From IMG/VR virus record IMGVR_UViG_3300042691_030591, positions 1 through 23,471 of that record: a stretch of 23,471 nucleotides of DNA, one strand, 5' to 3'. This stretch comes from a virus. The notes beneath the pieces are model-generated. The model was given only the letters and a program-made list of their open reading frames with translations, made no database searches and was not told the origin of the DNA. The position numbers and the translations under genes are program-made. Shown here in pieces: positions 1 to 7,607 of the stretch; positions within the stretch are counted from its first letter, which is position 1, and every line of letters starts with the position of its first letter.

Positions 1-115
1 GTGGTTCGCTGTGCGTGCAAAACTCCGACCTTTTCATATAGCCATCACTGCCTGTCTGTAAAAAAAGTATAAATCTGTCCGACACGGACTTGACCACCCG
101 ACACGGGAGACTAAA
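1..115. other. Leader region before the packaging genes
   Basis: No complete gene is seen here. The first + frame stays open to a TAA at 70-72, so the 3' end of an upstream gene could lie here, but the peptide is too short to identify. An A-rich run followed by TATAAA (69-74) resembles a -10 box, but no convincing -35 box sits at the right distance upstream. Two copies of CCGACACGG lie between this and the first gene, and GGGAGAC (105-111) serves as its ribosome binding site. The most likely role is a leader or promoter region of the late operon, which is an inference from position. Confidence 0.4.
79..106 (+). repeat. Direct repeat CCGACACGG, two copies, 19-bp period
   Basis: CCGACACGG occurs at 79-87 and 98-106, just upstream of the small terminase gene. 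A third copy lies at 4455-4463, just upstream of the scaffold gene, and a fourth at 4524-4532 inside that gene. The unit has short inverted arms, CCG and CGG, around ACA. The copies at 79 and 4455 also share flanking bases (CTRTCCGACACGGA). The position before two gene blocks suggests a protein-binding or RNA element; no known operator was recognised. Confidence 0.55.
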
Positions 116-583
116 ATGCCAATATCAGGAGCCAAACCAAGCGGACGACCAACCGTCACCCGCCACGCCCCAACACACGACTGGACTACCGTCCCTAATG
201 TGCCATACACTGGACCAAAACCAGAACTACCACTGACCAGACAAATCACCGCTAAAAACGGCGAAGTTGTAATCGTGCCAGTTGAAAACCGCACCCGCGA
301 CTGGTGGGACGCAGTGACAACAATGCCACACTGCCGTCTATGGATAGAAGCAGACTGGGCATTCGCCCTGGACACGGCAATGGTCCACGCAGCCAGCGTA
401 TACGGATCGATATCAGCAGCAGCAGAACTTAGACAACGTGAACGAATCTTAGGCACCACAATGGACGCCAGACGAGACCTACGTATTCGTTACGTTGACG
501 TTGAAGAAGAGGACACCCCCGCCGAGGTGGTTCCCATCACTAGCCTGAACGACCGACGTGCGAGACTGGCTAATGACTCGTGA
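116..583 (+). CDS. terS: Terminase small subunit
   Basis: This is probably the DNA-recognition subunit of the packaging motor, which binds phage DNA and hands it to the large subunit. The 155-residue protein has a basic, Pro-rich N-terminus, then a Trp-rich block (WWDAVTTMPHC) and a helical part ending in an acidic and Arg-rich tail. The WW...PHC.LW...DW pattern is familiar from small terminases of actinobacterial phages. The ATG follows GGGAGACTAAA, a good ribosome binding site. The gene overlaps the large terminase start, so the two are probably translationally coupled. The assignment rests on the motif and on the position directly before an unambiguous large subunit; no structural motif was verified. 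Confidence 0.8.
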   Translation: MPISGAKPSGRPTVTRHAPTHDWTTVPNVPYTGPKPELPLTRQITAKNGEVVIVPVENRTRDWWDAVTTMPHCRLWIEADWAFALDTAMVHAASVYGSISAAAELRQRERILGTTMDARRDLRIRYVDVEEEDTPAEVVPITSLNDRRARLANDS

Positions 584-2240
584 ACTCATAACTAACGGCT
601 ACCACAACCGCAACCGATCTCTCGGATGGCACGCAATTTGGTGGATAGAAACCTTTTGCATTCACGGTCCAGGTGACGTCCAAGGTGAACCAGTGCTACT
701 GGACGACGAATTTGCAGGTTTCATCTTAGACTGCTACGCCGTAGATGAAAACGGCCGACGTCTATACGACTCAGCATTTCTCAGTCGAGCCAAAGGACGA
801 GCCAAATCAGAACTTGCAGGCTTCATCGTTTTGTATGAAGCATTCGGTCCAGCCAGGTTTGACCACTGGGCTGAAGCAGGCGAAACCTACACTTATAAAG
901 ACCAAACCTACACATATCAACAAGGGGAACCAGTAGGTAGAACGGTAACTGCACCAGTAATCAGATGTTTAGCGACAGAAGAAAACCAAGCAGGTAACAC
1001 TTACGATAACGTCCACTTCAACCTAACTGAGGGACCGTTAGCCGAAGGACTGCCCCGCGATGCAGCAGGTCTAACACGTATTTTCATCCCTGGTGGTGGC
1101 GAGATCATACCATCAACTGCCAGTAACTCGTCTAAAGACGGTGGTAAAGAATCAATGGTGGTTTTTGACGAAACTCACCTTTACATTCAACCAGAACTGA
1201 AACGTATGTATGCTACCGTTCGCCGTAACTTGGCGAAACGTAAACAAGCAGAACCCTGGAGCCTAGAAACTTCAACAATGTATATGCCAGGTGAGAACTC
1301 AGTTGCTGAGTCTACCCACAATTTGGCTAAGTCCATCGCTGAAGGTAAAACCAAAAAAGCCAGGTTGTTGTTTGACCATCGTGAAGCCGACCCAGATATC
1401 GATCTGTCGGACGAAGCAGAAGTGCGTAAAGGTTTGAAAGAAGCCTACGGCCCTTTTGCAGACGTGATGGACTTAGAACGTATCATCGCCGAAATTTGGG
1501 ACCCACGTAACGACCCGCAAGACTCACGTCGCTACTACTTCAACCAACCGACTTCAAGCCGTGACGCCTGGATATCAGCACCCGAATGGAATGCGTGTTT
1601 TGACTCCACTAAAGTGGTGGCCAAAGGCGACGTTATTACTTTGGGCTTTGACGGTTCTCGTAAAAGAACACGCGGTGTCACTGACGCAACTGCCCTGATC
1701 GGTTGTCGCGTATCTGACGGACATTTGTTCCAGATCAGAGTGTGGGAACAACCAGACGGACCAGCAGGAGACGACTGGGAAGTTCCCACCGCAGAAGTTG
1801 ATAACGAAGTTAGACGTGCATTTGACAACTACAAAGTAGTGGGTTTTTACGCTGACCCAGCAAAATGGGAATCCTATATCGCCGAATGGGAAGCAGCCTT
1901 TGGTAAACGTCTCAAAGTGAAAGCCAGCCTACAACACCCGATTGAATGGTGGATGTCAGGTGGCCGTTCTTACTTAGTAGTTCGTTCACTGGAGCAATTC
2001 TACAATTCAGTAGTTCAACGTGAGATGACTCACGATGGCAGTCTAGCATTGACACGTCACATCTTGAACGCCAGACGGCGTGCAGGGCGTAACGGTATTC
2101 AAATCTACAAAGAACACCCCGACAGTCCAAACAAGATCGACGCAGCCATAGCCGCTAACCTGGCCTGGGCTGCTAGAGTTGACGCAGTTTCAAAAGACCT
2201 AGCAAGACCAACCCGAATCATTCCCCGCCGTGTTAGATAG
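573..2240 (+). CDS. terL: Terminase large subunit (ATPase and nuclease)
   Basis: This is the packaging motor that pumps DNA through the portal and cuts the concatemer. On the ATG start the protein is 555 residues. An N-terminal ATPase domain has a Walker A-like RAKGRAKS at residues 72-79 and a Walker B block MVVFDE with D199 and E200. The C-terminal RNase H-like nuclease is suggested by LGFDGS (first acidic residue) and by NKIDAAIAANLAW near the end. A GTG at 558 is also in frame and would add five residues. The ATG at 573 is preferred because GAGAC lies six bases upstream, matching other sites in this genome, and it overlaps the small terminase by 11 bases. Length and order of domains fit the family. 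Confidence 0.93.
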   Translation: MTRELITNGYHNRNRSLGWHAIWWIETFCIHGPGDVQGEPVLLDDEFAGFILDCYAVDENGRRLYDSAFLSRAKGRAKSELAGFIVLYEAFGPARFDHWAEAGETYTYKDQTYTYQQGEPVGRTVTAPVIRCLATEENQAGNTYDNVHFNLTEGPLAEGLPRDAAGLTRIFIPGGGEIIPSTASNSSKDGGKESMVVFDETHLYIQPELKRMYATVRRNLAKRKQAEPWSLETSTMYMPGENSVAESTHNLAKSIAEGKTKKARLLFDHREADPDIDLSDEAEVRKGLKEAYGPFADVMDLERIIAEIWDPRNDPQDSRRYYFNQPTSSRDAWISAPEWNACFDSTKVVAKGDVITLGFDGSRKRTRGVTDATALIGCRVSDGHLFQIRVWEQPDGPAGDDWEVPTAEVDNEVRRAFDNYKVVGFYADPAKWESYIAEWEAAFGKRLKVKASLQHPIEWWMSGGRSYLVVRSLEQFYNSVVQREMTHDGSLALTRHILNARRRAGRNGIQIYKEHPDSPNKIDAAIAANLAWAARVDAVSKDLARPTRIIPRRVR

Positions 2241-2251
2241 GAGACCCTAGT

Positions 2252-3658
2252 ATGGCAACATTGCCGTCTCTATTCGCCAAACTAATGCAGCAACTGGCCG
2301 ATGAACTTCCCAGGCTACAAAGGTTAGAGCGATACGCAACAGGCAACGCCCCTCTACCTGAGGGAGCCGAGGGTTGCTCAGCAGCATACCGTAAGTTCCA
2401 GCAGAAAGCCAGGACCAACTTGGCACACCTGAGTGTTGCGGCAGTGCGTGAGCGTATGACTATCGGTGGTTTCCGCACTGGTGCTGACGCTGATGAAAAC
2501 GGCGACCGAGAAGCCAGACGTTTATGGAAAGCCAACGACCTCAGTGTCGGTGCGGCTGACGCACACGACTGGATGTTGACATTCGGTAAAAGTTACGCTA
2601 TTGTCGGTCCAGTGTCACCTTTCACTGGAGCACCAACTGTAACCATTGAACACCCTATGCAGGTCACCACTATTCACGACCCAGTGGATCGACGTCGCGT
2701 GTTAGCAGCAATGAAAGTCTACCGTGACGACAACCTAGAGTTGGACTTTGCTTACTTCTACACACCGACCGAGGTGGTAGTGTATCAAAAACCATCACAC
2801 ACTCCCGCGACGGTGGCCAAAGACACAGCCTTAGTGACTTTAGCAGGATGGGAACTCAACCCAGATTTATCTGGACCTCAACCTCTCGGTATGGTTCCTG
2901 TTGTGAAGTTTGAGAACCTAGGCGGTTTAGGTGAGTTTGAAACACACTTAGACATTCTAGACCGTATCAACCACACAGTGTTACAAAGACTGGTAATAGT
3001 CACAACGCAAGCGTTCAAACAACGTGCGATTAAAGGTGACTTACCAGAAACTGACACTGATGGCAACTCCATTGACTACAACGGTCTTTTCAGTCCAGGT
3101 CCAGGCTCACTCTGGATACTGCCACCTGGAGCCGACATTTGGGAGTCAGGACAGACAGACATCCAAGGTATCTTAGCCGCAGCCAAATCTGACATCCAAG
3201 ATTTTGCAGCAGTAACCCGCACACCACTGCACTACCTAACTCCAGGTGGAGAATCACAAAGTGCTGAGGGTGCTGCTCTAGCACGTGAAGGTTTGGTGTT
3301 CAAAACTGAAGACCGTATCTCACGTGTAAGCAGTTCGTGGGCCACCGTAATGTCGCTAATGTTCAAATACCTTGGCGACGACACTAGAGCCAACCTACTC
3401 GACTTAGAACCGATGTGGCAGTCACCTGAACGTCACAGCCTAGCCGAACGAGGAGACGCAATAGCCAAGTTCACTGACGTGCCGTTCCGTTCTAGAATGT
3501 CTCTGATCGGTGGATTTAGTCCTGCTGAAATTGACGAGATGGAAGCAGAAAAGGCTCAAGACCAATTGATGACGGGATTATTCGGAAATGCCACCCAAGA
3601 AACCCAAACCACCAACGTGGCAGGAACTCAACCGCCAGTATTTGGAGCAAACCAATAG
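2252..3658 (+). CDS. Portal protein (SPP1 gp6-like)
   Basis: The portal forms the dodecameric ring at one capsid vertex through which DNA enters and leaves. The 468-residue protein has the expected size for the SPP1 gp6-type portal family of actinophages. Visible traits are an N-terminal helical stretch (LQRLERYATGNAPLP), a central block with GKSYAIVGP, and a helical stem followed by LHYLTPGGESQSAEGAALA, a combination often seen in these portals. The ATG follows TAGGAGACC, a strong ribosome binding site formed at the terminase stop. The 3' end overlaps the MuF-like gene by 71 bases. Position between the terminase and capsid genes supports the call. Confidence 0.92.
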   Translation: MATLPSLFAKLMQQLADELPRLQRLERYATGNAPLPEGAEGCSAAYRKFQQKARTNLAHLSVAAVRERMTIGGFRTGADADENGDREARRLWKANDLSVGAADAHDWMLTFGKSYAIVGPVSPFTGAPTVTIEHPMQVTTIHDPVDRRRVLAAMKVYRDDNLELDFAYFYTPTEVVVYQKPSHTPATVAKDTALVTLAGWELNPDLSGPQPLGMVPVVKFENLGGLGEFETHLDILDRINHTVLQRLVIVTTQAFKQRAIKGDLPETDTDGNSIDYNGLFSPGPGSLWILPPGADIWESGQTDIQGILAAAKSDIQDFAAVTRTPLHYLTPGGESQSAEGAALAREGLVFKTEDRISRVSSSWATVMSLMFKYLGDDTRANLLDLEPMWQSPERHSLAERGDAIAKFTDVPFRSRMSLIGGFSPAEIDEMEAEKAQDQLMTGLFGNATQETQTTNVAGTQPPVFGANQ

Positions 3659-4412
3659 GCTTACTGAAGAAGTAGCCAGTTTCGCCAAAAAACGGCTAAT
3701 TGACATAGGCGACGTCACTGACGACGCTGTAAAAGCCTACCTACTTGGTGTGTTACCGTTAATTGAAGCAGGCACTACGCAAATCAGCATTCTAACGCGT
3801 GGCTATTACGCTGCTTTAGCGAAAATAGAAGGTCAACGTTTCAACCCAAAAAGCGTCACAAGAACAGCCCTAACTCCTAGTGCCTTGCGTGGCGGTGCAG
3901 TAACCTCAGAAGAAATCTACACCAGAGGTTTCGTCACCGCACGCATTGCACTGAGTGAGGGAAAACCGATAGACCAGGCTCTCAAAGAGGGAGCGGCAAG
4001 AGCCTACAATATAGCCCGCACCGATATGCAACTGGCTAAAACACAAACTGGACTATTCGTGCGAAAAGGAAACAGCAACATTGTCGGTTACGTTCGCACG
4101 TTAAGCGGATCAGAAAACTGTGGACTTTGTTACGTAGCCAGCACACAACGTTACCATCGCGGTGACTTAATGCCGATCCACCCAGGTTGCGATTGCGGTG
4201 AAATGCCAATATACGGCAACCGAGACCCAGGCCAAGTGATCGACGAAGCCAACCTGGAAGCAACACACGAAGCAGTGTTTCAACGTTTTGGAGCGTCAGC
4301 ACGCGACGCACGTGAAATAGACTACAGACTTATCACCATTGAGCAACACGGTGAAATTGGACCTCTCCTAACTGTAAAAGGACACAAGTTTACAGGTCCA
4401 GGAGACATTTAG
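3588..4412 (+). CDS. MuF-like minor capsid / capsid maturation protein
   Basis: This is a minor head protein of the phage Mu F type, normally encoded right after the portal and packaged in the head. The 274-residue protein has a basic Pro-rich N-terminus and a helical middle. Near residues 178-203 it carries a cysteine cluster: CGLC (C178, C181), then HPGCDC (H198, C201, C203), typical of MuF-like proteins and probably metal binding. The start lies 71 bases inside the portal gene in another frame, and no strong ribosome binding site is seen before it, so translation may depend on ribosomes reading the portal. A later TTG (3642) is possible, but the N-terminal segment PPTWQELNRQYLEQ looks truly coding. 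There is no toxin or ADP-ribosyltransferase extension. Confidence 0.82.
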   Translation: MPPKKPKPPTWQELNRQYLEQTNRLTEEVASFAKKRLIDIGDVTDDAVKAYLLGVLPLIEAGTTQISILTRGYYAALAKIEGQRFNPKSVTRTALTPSALRGGAVTSEEIYTRGFVTARIALSEGKPIDQALKEGAARAYNIARTDMQLAKTQTGLFVRKGNSNIVGYVRTLSGSENCGLCYVASTQRYHRGDLMPIHPGCDCGEMPIYGNRDPGQVIDEANLEATHEAVFQRFGASARDAREIDYRLITIEQHGEIGPLLTVKGHKFTGPGDI

Positions 4413-4454
4413 ACCTCGGCAACCCCGCCGATGCCCGAAACGGGAAAAAACTAT

Positions 4455-4463
4455 CCGACACGG
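4455..4463 (+). repeat. Third copy of CCGACACGG before the scaffold gene
   Basis: The 9-mer CCGACACGG seen twice in the window leader recurs 14 bases before the scaffold start codon. Just upstream, CCCG-AAA-CGGG (4434-4444) forms a small perfect hairpin followed by six A residues, and CGGC...GCCG (4417-4430) could form another. The 65-base gap therefore holds several inverted CCG/CGG elements, consistent with a regulatory or RNA-processing region ahead of the highly expressed capsid genes. Confidence 0.45.
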
Positions 4464-4477
4464 AAAGAGAACAACCT

Positions 4478-4990
4478 ATGAGCGATGAAGTTCAACCAGA
4501 AGAAACAACCATCACAGAGTCAACCGACACGGTAGACTTGGCTATTGAAGCCGAAAAGTGGAAGCAGTTAGCACGCAAGCACGAAGACCGAGCCAAGGCA
4601 AACGCAGACGCAGCCAAAGAACTCGAACAGTTGAAGCAATCGATGTTAACAGAAACGGAAAAAGCAATCGAGCAGGCTAAAGCCGAATCTCGTAAAGCAA
4701 CCGTATTGGAATATTCCAGTAAACTCGTAGAGGCTAAACTAGAGAGTTACCTCAACGGTAAAGTTCTAGACGCTAACGCACTGCTCAGTTTCAACAAATC
4801 GGCATTCATCGCAGACGACGGCGACATCAATGATGACGCTTTACGTCAATGGGTTGAATCCAACACGGCTAGCCCTGAACCTACTAAACCTGTTTACCCA
4901 GATTTAGGCCAGGGCAACAGAGGAGCCGCACCAGCCCTCAATTCAGACCCGCTACTCGCTGATCTGAAAGCCAAACTGGGCATCGACTAA
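4478..4990 (+). CDS. Capsid scaffolding protein
   Basis: This is a predicted internal scaffold that guides capsid assembly and is then removed. The 170-residue protein is acidic and highly charged. After an acidic N-terminus rich in Glu and Thr, roughly residues 20-75 look like a continuous coiled coil rich in Ala, Glu, Lys and Gln. The C-terminus is short and Pro/Gly containing (GQGNRGAAPALN) and ends in a small helix (DPLLADLKAKLGID), the usual capsid-binding type of tail. Size, composition and location directly before the major capsid gene are diagnostic even though sequence is poorly conserved in this family. One extra CCGACACGG copy lies inside its 5' coding part (4524-4532). Confidence 0.85.
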   Translation: MSDEVQPEETTITESTDTVDLAIEAEKWKQLARKHEDRAKANADAAKELEQLKQSMLTETEKAIEQAKAESRKATVLEYSSKLVEAKLESYLNGKVLDANALLSFNKSAFIADDGDINDDALRQWVESNTASPEPTKPVYPDLGQGNRGAAPALNSDPLLADLKAKLGID

Positions 4991-5016
4991 CCCTACTATC
5001 CTATAAGGAGAAACAA

Positions 5017-5910
5017 ATGGCGGTAGACAACCCTACCAAACTGTCCGATTTTTCGGGCTTTCTAACCCGCGAGCAGGCTGCCCCAATTTTTGAGAAGGCC
5101 GCTCGTTCATCTGTTGTTCAGCAGTTGGTCCGCGAGGTCCCACTGTCTATCAACGGCACATCAGTTCCCGTAGTCACTGGCAAGTTGTCAGCAGGCTGGG
5201 TGGCTGAAGGTGCACAGAAGCCAGCATCATCTGGTTCACTGGCACTCAAGAATATGGACCCAAAGAAGATCGCCACAGTGGCTATCGTCTCGGCCGAAGT
5301 TGTCAGGGCTAACCCAGGCAACTATATGAACCTAGTTCGTGAGCAGGTTGGTGAAGCGTTCGCACGTGCGTTCGACTCAGCAGCCCTACACGGCACTAGC
5401 AGCCCATTTAGCACCAACCTTGACCAGACCACTAAGAGCATCGCATTGGGTGCTACCGCAGTGGCTAACGGCGGAGTTCACAAGGACATCGTTGACGGTC
5501 TAGGTTTGTTGGTTAACGACGGAAAGCGTCTCAACGGTTTCGCACTTGACGAAATCGTAGAGCCAATTCTGCTTAGTGCAGTTGACGCTAACGGTCGTCC
5601 AATCTACATTGACACCCCTCTATCTGAGACCACCGCAGCAGTTCGTCCTGGACGTCTGATCGGTCGTAACTCATTCCTAGTCAACGAAATCGCCGCAGGC
5701 GGAGTTGTTGGTTACGCGGGTGACTGGTCACAGGCTGCTTGGGGAGTTGTTGGTGGCATCTCTTACAAGGTAAGCACCGAAGCAACCGTCACCATTGACG
5801 GCCAGTTGGTCTCCTTGTTTGAGAACAACCTAGTCGCTATCTTGGCAGAAGCCGAGTATGGATGGCTAGTAAACGACCCAGAGTCGTTCGTCAAGATCAC
5901 CATTGACTAA
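5017..5910 (+). CDS. Major capsid protein, HK97 fold
   Basis: This is the main shell subunit. The 297-residue protein shows features of actinophage HK97-type capsid proteins: FLTREQAAPIFEKAARSSVV at the N-terminal arm, then a P-loop-like VPLSINGTSVPVVTGKLSAG, WVAEGAQKP, the helix VREQVGEAFARAFDSAALHG, and a C-terminal beta-rich part ending in VNDPESFVKITID. The ATG follows a near-ideal AAGGAG six bases away; that site sits in a small TCCT-ATA-AGGA inverted repeat. Lysine codons are almost all AAG (one AAA by hand count), unlike the AAA-dominated terminase, which fits selection for high expression. No separate protease gene is seen, so scaffold processing may be absent. Confidence 0.93.
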   Translation: MAVDNPTKLSDFSGFLTREQAAPIFEKAARSSVVQQLVREVPLSINGTSVPVVTGKLSAGWVAEGAQKPASSGSLALKNMDPKKIATVAIVSAEVVRANPGNYMNLVREQVGEAFARAFDSAALHGTSSPFSTNLDQTTKSIALGATAVANGGVHKDIVDGLGLLVNDGKRLNGFALDEIVEPILLSAVDANGRPIYIDTPLSETTAAVRPGRLIGRNSFLVNEIAAGGVVGYAGDWSQAAWGVVGGISYKVSTEATVTIDGQLVSLFENNLVAILAEAEYGWLVNDPESFVKITID

Positions 5911-5940
5911 TCACTCTAACTAACAGAAAGGCCCTGCCCA

Positions 5941-6510
5941 ATGACAGCATTAGCGACTATTCAAGACGTTGAAACCCGATTGGGCAGAAGTCTATCTGAA
6001 ACTGAAACTACGAGGGCCGAAGCGTTGCTAGACGACGCCTCGGCTCTTGTGGTCAGTTATACAGGGCAACAATTCCTCACAGGAGAATCCACCAACCTGA
6101 TGCAAGTAAAACAAGGTGGTAAAGTCAGACTGGCACAACGTCCAGCCACGGCAATAGAATCAGTTACAAACATTGATGGCGACGACCTAACATTCAACTG
6201 GGACGGCTACCAGACCGTAACCCTGGACAGCAGTGTGGCTTGCACTGGCGATAAAGTTATCGTCAATTACACACACGGCAACGCAACAGTGCCACAAGAC
6301 GTCATCGCAGTTGTAGCAGCAATGGTGTGCCGCACCATCTCGATCCCAACCGAAGCGGCAGCAGGAGTGACACAACAAACCGTAGGTCCATTCAGCGTCA
6401 CATACGCAAACTGGGCCGTCGGCGGTCAAGTGATGATGTCACCAGCAGAACAACTCACGTTGAATCGTTACCGCACTAACCTCCAAGGTTCAATAGACAC
6501 GATAGGTTAA
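5941..6510 (+). CDS. Head-to-tail adaptor
   Basis: This is probably the first connector ring under the portal (HK97 gp6 / SPP1 gp15 type). The 189-residue protein starts with a helical segment (ATIQDVETRLGRSLSETE) and a second helix containing AEALLDDASALVVSYTG, the classic opening of these adaptors. A beta-rich middle follows (PATAIESVTNIDGD...), then a helix with VPQDVIAVVAAMVCR and a C-terminal SPAEQLTLNRYR segment. This order is typical of the gp6-like adaptor family. It follows the capsid gene at 30 bases with AGAAAGG as ribosome binding site, and is followed at two bases by the stopper gene, so the neck genes form one tight translational block. Confidence 0.8.
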   Translation: MTALATIQDVETRLGRSLSETETTRAEALLDDASALVVSYTGQQFLTGESTNLMQVKQGGKVRLAQRPATAIESVTNIDGDDLTFNWDGYQTVTLDSSVACTGDKVIVNYTHGNATVPQDVIAVVAAMVCRTISIPTEAAAGVTQQTVGPFSVTYANWAVGGQVMMSPAEQLTLNRYRTNLQGSIDTIG

Positions 6511-6512
6511 CA

Positions 6513-6854
6513 ATGAGCGGCGAAACCATCCAAATCATTCGTAGATCAGAAACCGCCAGCACAGACGCCTACGGTCAACCAACCTACAACGAAACCACGA
6601 TTACAGTCGGCGGTGTGGCTGTAGCCCTAAAAGGTCAAAACGTGGCCTATCAAGCAGGAGAGCAACTAGAAACAGACCAGATAACTTTGTTTCTACCAGC
6701 AGGCACTGATATAACCAACAACGACACAGTTATGGTTAGAGGTGTAGAATATCTAATCAACGGTGAAGCGTTCAACTGGGTCAGCCCTACGTCAGCCTGG
6801 AATCCTGGACTTCAACTGGACCTAAAACGTAAGGATAACCTAGATGGGCGGTAG
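6513..6854 (+). CDS. Head-to-tail stopper
   Basis: This is a predicted second neck ring that closes the head after packaging (SPP1 gp16 / HK97 gp9 type). The 113-residue protein is mostly beta, beginning with an antiparallel-looking pair (ETIQIIRRSETASTDAYGQP). It then has the block LFLPAGTDITNNDTVMVRG followed by VEYLINGEAFNWVSP, the usual pattern of the stopper beta barrel in actinophages. Length is normal. It begins two bases after the adaptor stop and its end overlaps the next gene by 11 bases. The call relies on fold-like pattern and position between adaptor and tail terminator; assignment of stopper versus other neck protein is moderately certain. Confidence 0.7.
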   Translation: MSGETIQIIRRSETASTDAYGQPTYNETTITVGGVAVALKGQNVAYQAGEQLETDQITLFLPAGTDITNNDTVMVRGVEYLINGEAFNWVSPTSAWNPGLQLDLKRKDNLDGR

Positions 6855-7158
6855 GCGTTGGAAAATCCGAACAGGAAATCCCAACTTTCAACTGACCGTG
6901 TTTGAAGAAGGCCTGAACGAACTTAGAACAAGTGAACAAGTGTTTGCTTTGTTAGAATCTCAACTGACGTCCACAGCGTCTATCGCAGGTCCAAACGCCG
7001 AAGTAAGACGTAGCACTAAAGCCCGCACCAGAGCAAAAGTTACGTTAACCAACGGTAAAAACACTGCACAAGAAGCAGCCGACGGTTCACTGTTTGCCGC
7101 TCTCAGTGCTACTGGAGCGAAAATAGGCAAACCTAAAAAGGAGAGAGGCCTTGAATGA
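6844..7158 (+). CDS. Neck / tail-completion protein (HK97 gp10-like)
   Basis: This is a small basic protein of 104 residues in the position usually held by HK97 gp10-like neck proteins, between stopper and tail terminator. It has a basic start (MGGRRWKIRTG), a helical segment (FEEGLNELRTSEQVFALLES), and a basic helical part rich in Arg, Lys and Ala (EVRRSTKARTRAKVTLTNGK) leading to a flexible Lys-rich C-terminus. The helix-then-basic arrangement fits the gp10 family, which has a conserved AxxVxA...A.....T/TGxLxxS pattern only loosely visible here. It overlaps the stopper by 11 bases and the next gene by four (ATGA). Function is inferred mainly from position. Confidence 0.6.
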   Translation: MGGRRWKIRTGNPNFQLTVFEEGLNELRTSEQVFALLESQLTSTASIAGPNAEVRRSTKARTRAKVTLTNGKNTAQEAADGSLFAALSATGAKIGKPKKERGLE

Positions 7159-7544
7159 AACAAGACCCAGTGGTCTATTCAGACCTAATGGCAGCCTTAG
7201 TCGCTAAAATCCAACCAACCTTAGATGCTGAACTCACTAACGTGAAAGTCGGAGTAACCATACCAAAAGACGCCACTAAGTTCGTGCAAATCAGACGCGA
7301 CGGCGGTCGAGCCGTCAACCAAATTGTTGAAGCGGCTTTTATCTCAGCCACGATTATTGCGTCCAACTACGGCGAAGCAGAAGCGATCAGTCGTTGCGTT
7401 GAATTAGCATTCCAACAAGCAGCAGATGGCAACCCGATCACAATGGTGGAAACCATCACAGCAGCACAAGACATCAGCAGTGAAGCAGGTCAACGACGCT
7501 TCATACGTTTTGAAGTGCAACACCGAGGAAGCACTTACAATTAG
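7155..7544 (+). CDS. Tail terminator protein
   Basis: This is a predicted ring that caps the tail tube and joins it to the neck (lambda gpU / SPP1 gp17 type). The 129-residue protein opens with a helix (YSDLMAALVAKIQPTLD). It then has VGVTIPKDATKFVQIRRDGG, the beta strand pair typical of this family in actinophages, followed by a strand (AAFISATIIASN) and a long helix (EAEAISRCVELAFQQAADG). The C-terminal strand is RFIRFEVQHRGS. Alternating helix and strand order, length and position immediately before the major tail protein support the call. ATGA overlap with the previous gene indicates coupled translation. Confidence 0.75.
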   Translation: MKQDPVVYSDLMAALVAKIQPTLDAELTNVKVGVTIPKDATKFVQIRRDGGRAVNQIVEAAFISATIIASNYGEAEAISRCVELAFQQAADGNPITMVETITAAQDISSEAGQRRFIRFEVQHRGSTYN

Positions 7545-7547
7545 AAT

Positions 7548-7576
7548 CTCGTCCGTGACGAGTAGGGCAGCAGCCC
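7548..7576 (+). promoter_or_regulatory. Tandem small RNA hairpins before the major tail gene
   Basis: The 63-base gap between tail terminator and major tail protein contains two perfect inverted repeats. CTCGTC-CGT-GACGAG spans 7548-7562 (6-bp stem, 3-base loop) and GGGC-AGCA-GCCC spans 7565-7576 (4-bp stem, 4-base loop). No T-run follows, so simple intrinsic termination is unlikely. Such hairpins upstream of a highly made structural protein could mark an RNA processing or stabilising site. This is an inference. Confidence 0.45.
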
Positions 7577-7607
7577 AAAGCCACCCACACTAAGAGAAAG
7601 GCCAACT

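Noticed and set aside
1-72. 3' end of an upstream gene
   Set aside because: One frame is open, but about 23 codons give no recognisable protein and other frames stop early; not annotated as a gene.
46-74. Promoter with TATAAA before the packaging genes
   Set aside because: No acceptable -35 box lies 16-18 bases upstream, so it was kept only as a remark.
34-459. Long open frame on the - strand over the small terminase
   Set aside because: It lies fully antisense to a well-supported gene, has no ribosome binding site pattern, and its protein composition is that of a shadow frame.
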